Positions 12,557 through 13,763 of a stretch of DNA of 13,763 bases are shown piece by piece. Origin of the DNA: JBLMZH01 sp050258715 (GTDB lineage Bacteria > Patescibacteriota > Doudnabacteria > UBA920 > O2-02-FULL-48-8); assembly GCA_050258715.1 (NCBI GenBank), contig JBLMZH010000061.1, positions 1-13,763 of the forward strand. The letters run 5' to 3'. Under the pieces are notes generated by a model, which worked only from the letters and a program-made list of their open reading frames with translations, ran no database searches and was not told the origin of the DNA. The stretch's first letter is position 1, and each line of letters starts with the position of its first letter. The translations under genes were made by a program, and so were the position numbers.

Positions 12557-13135
12557 TTAAGCTGTTTCTCTCTTCCTGTTCAAGACCCCTTTTTTCTGCC
12601 TGACCTCTCTGATCTTGCGGATGACTTTTTCCACGAGAAGCTTGGGGTCGGAGTCAAAAATCATGAATTTTTTGCCGCGCTTGGCATCTTTAAGAATGTC
12701 AGGAATGTCTTCTTCGATCCCGCCGGTCCCGGTTAGGATGCCAACCACCCGCTTGTCCTCAAACGCGGTCGTAAATTCGTTTAAGGTTCCGATCCGGCCG
12801 CAGACGATGATCACCGCGTCAGAGGCCCGCGTCATCAGCATGTTCCGCCCAGAATAATCAAAGCCGGTGTAGATAATGAGGTCCATGAAGTTCGTCGGCA
12901 GCCTGTAAGTTCTCATGTGAGCGTCGCGGGATGAGGCCGGAGACAAACCGATGGATACGCCCTTTGCCGATTTTGCGCCGCGGGTCGCCCATTGCGGCAC
13001 GCCGATCGTCGCCCCTGTGATCAAAACGCATTTATGAAGGGCAATTTGCCGCCCGACTTCATAGGCTTTTTTAAAAGCGCCCTGGGCGCAATTGTCGGTT
13101 GAAGAGCCTGAAACCGCGATCTTGTATTGTTCCAC
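12557..13135 (-). CDS. LOG/TIGR00725-like Rossmann-fold nucleotide-binding protein
   Basis: 192 aa. GTG start at 13135, chosen because AAAGGA (13148-13143) lies 7 nt upstream and no ATG is available; the SD follows directly on the stop of the preceding gene. The protein opens with a Rossmann strand-glycine turn (IAVSGSSTDN, 6-15), then ITGATIGVP (39-47), GRNMLMTRASDAVIIVCG (96-113) and GRIGTLNEFTTAFE (113-126). These correspond to the nucleotide-binding core of the SLOG superfamily that includes LOG phosphoribohydrolases and TIGR00725 proteins ('possible lysine decarboxylase' in old annotations). The Arg (97) and Glu (120) aligned with catalytic LOG residues are present, but the usual PGGxGT reads CGRIGT. 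It probably binds a nucleotide or nucleotide-sugar in the cytoplasm; the substrate is unknown. It is 13 nt from the FemAB-like gene and in the same operon. Confidence 0.82.
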   Translation of the reverse strand: MEQYKIAVSGSSTDNCAQGAFKKAYEVGRQIALHKCVLITGATIGVPQWATRGAKSAKGVSIGLSPASSRDAHMRTYRLPTNFMDLIIYTGFDYSGRNMLMTRASDAVIIVCGRIGTLNEFTTAFEDKRVVGILTGTGGIEEDIPDILKDAKRGKKFMIFDSDPKLLVEKVIRKIREVRQKKGVLNRKRETA

Positions 13136-13148
13136 TTATGTTTCCTTT

Positions 13149-13763
13149 CTAGTTCTTTGGTTTGAAAAACGACCGGATCTTTCTAAAGTTCGCATAGACA
13201 TTATACCAGAACTTTGAAACCCTCAGGTCAAAAGCGCCGGGCGAAGCCTCTTCGCGCCCGCCAAAACCGCGCTTGAAACGGCTGATCCCGGCCCAGCTGT
13301 GGCCGGGTTCGCTTAATGGCGCAATGCCGCCGAAATCATACTTTGCCATTCCTGAGGCGCGCGCGAATTTTATGGCTTCCCACTGCAAAGCGTAAGTGGC
13401 CATGGTTTCCTTGTTGCGGTCCGAACTGCCGCCGTGCAAATAAATGGCCGTGTCGGAAAACAAAGTCAAAGCCAAGGCCGCCAGGGGCCGATTTTCAAGT
13501 TCCGCCACGAACATCCGAATGTTGTCCGGATAAAGCGTTTGAAAAAGTTTAACGTAATAATCCTCGGGGTGAAGATTGAAATGGTTTCTGGCCGCGGTTT
13601 CTTTCAAAAGTTTGAGAAAAATCGGGAGATCGGACATGTTCCCCTGGCGAATTTTCACTCCCTTTTTTATGGCCAGGTTCAAATTGTAGCGATGCTTGGG
13701 TTTCATCTTCGCCAAGATCAGATCCTCGCTTTCATTCAAATCCAAAACCCAGCTTAAGACCGG
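13149..13763 (-). CDS. FemAB-family peptidoglycan aminoacyltransferase, C-terminal part (5' end outside window)
   Basis: The reading frame is open to the window edge, giving 204 aa. An internal TTG at 13745 is not the start, because the upstream codons continue the family pattern (PVLSWVLDLNESEDLILAKM). FemX/FemAB enzymes use aminoacyl-tRNA to add residues to the lipid II stem peptide; they have two GNAT-like lobes, and this is the second. Seen: KPKHRYNLNLAIKKGV near the start, an acetyltransferase-like core (FVAELENRPLAALALTLF, then AIYLHGGSSDRN), the family's ALQWEAIKFARASGMAKYDFGGI, and KRGFGG close to the end. The C-terminus is basic (FRKIRSFFKPKN), compatible with membrane-surface binding. 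It is the first visible gene of the minus-strand cluster and ends 13 nt before the LOG-like gene. Confidence 0.9.
   Translation of the reverse strand, partial: PVLSWVLDLNESEDLILAKMKPKHRYNLNLAIKKGVKIRQGNMSDLPIFLKLLKETAARNHFNLHPEDYYVKLFQTLYPDNIRMFVAELENRPLAALALTLFSDTAIYLHGGSSDRNKETMATYALQWEAIKFARASGMAKYDFGGIAPLSEPGHSWAGISRFKRGFGGREEASPGAFDLRVSKFWYNVYANFRKIRSFFKPKN

Overview
The window looks like a chromosomal segment of a small-genome bacterium, most likely a member of the Candidate Phyla Radiation (Patescibacteria, Parcubacteria-like). I infer this from several points: a short valyl-tRNA synthetase without the C-terminal coiled coil, a half-length TsaB, a membrane-anchored Gmad2-type protein with a paired-cysteine linker often seen in these genomes, and an rpoB-rpoC pair that is not preceded by ribosomal protein genes. 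UGA is used as an ordinary stop (the tsaB gene), so a recoded-UGA lineage (Gracilibacteria/SR1) is unlikely. The exact lineage cannot be fixed by eye. There is no tRNA, rRNA, CRISPR array or insertion sequence.

Layout. Positions 1-13 hold only the first codons of a gene leaving the window on the minus strand. Positions 14-478 are a long non-coding leader with a good promoter (46-74), a perfect 17-bp inverted repeat (125-193), further hairpins, a T-box-like antiterminator (307-398) and an overlapping intrinsic terminator (397-425). valS follows on the plus strand (479-2656) and ends at a bidirectional terminator. That terminator also serves a convergent gene for a small membrane-anchored Gmad2-domain protein (2701-3279, minus). 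This gene has its own promoter just beyond the rpoC terminator. rpoC (3386-7267) and rpoB (7282-10767) form a tight minus-strand pair driven by a TTGACA promoter at 10849-10876, with a hairpin over the rpoB ribosome-binding region. Upstream on the same strand is a four-gene cluster: a 5'-truncated FemAB-family transferase (13149-13763), a LOG/TIGR00725-like nucleotide-binding protein (12557-13135), a short tsaB (12116-12520) and an MFS transporter (10890-12119) whose start codon overlaps the tsaB stop.

How it fits together. Most of the window is core information processing: tRNA charging, transcription and part of the t6A tRNA-modification system. Cell-wall and transport functions are attached to it. 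The standout is the valS leader. The 7-nt bulge UGGUACC, which is complementary to the ACCA end expected of tRNA-Val, is flanked by two 6-bp helices with no gap on the opposite strand. The distal strand overlaps the stem of a U-tailed terminator. That is the arrangement of a T-box antiterminator/terminator switch, placed immediately upstream of a tRNA synthetase gene. The 5' (specifier) half does not obviously match a canonical Stem I, so it may be a divergent T-box. All helices were paired by hand and need covariance support.
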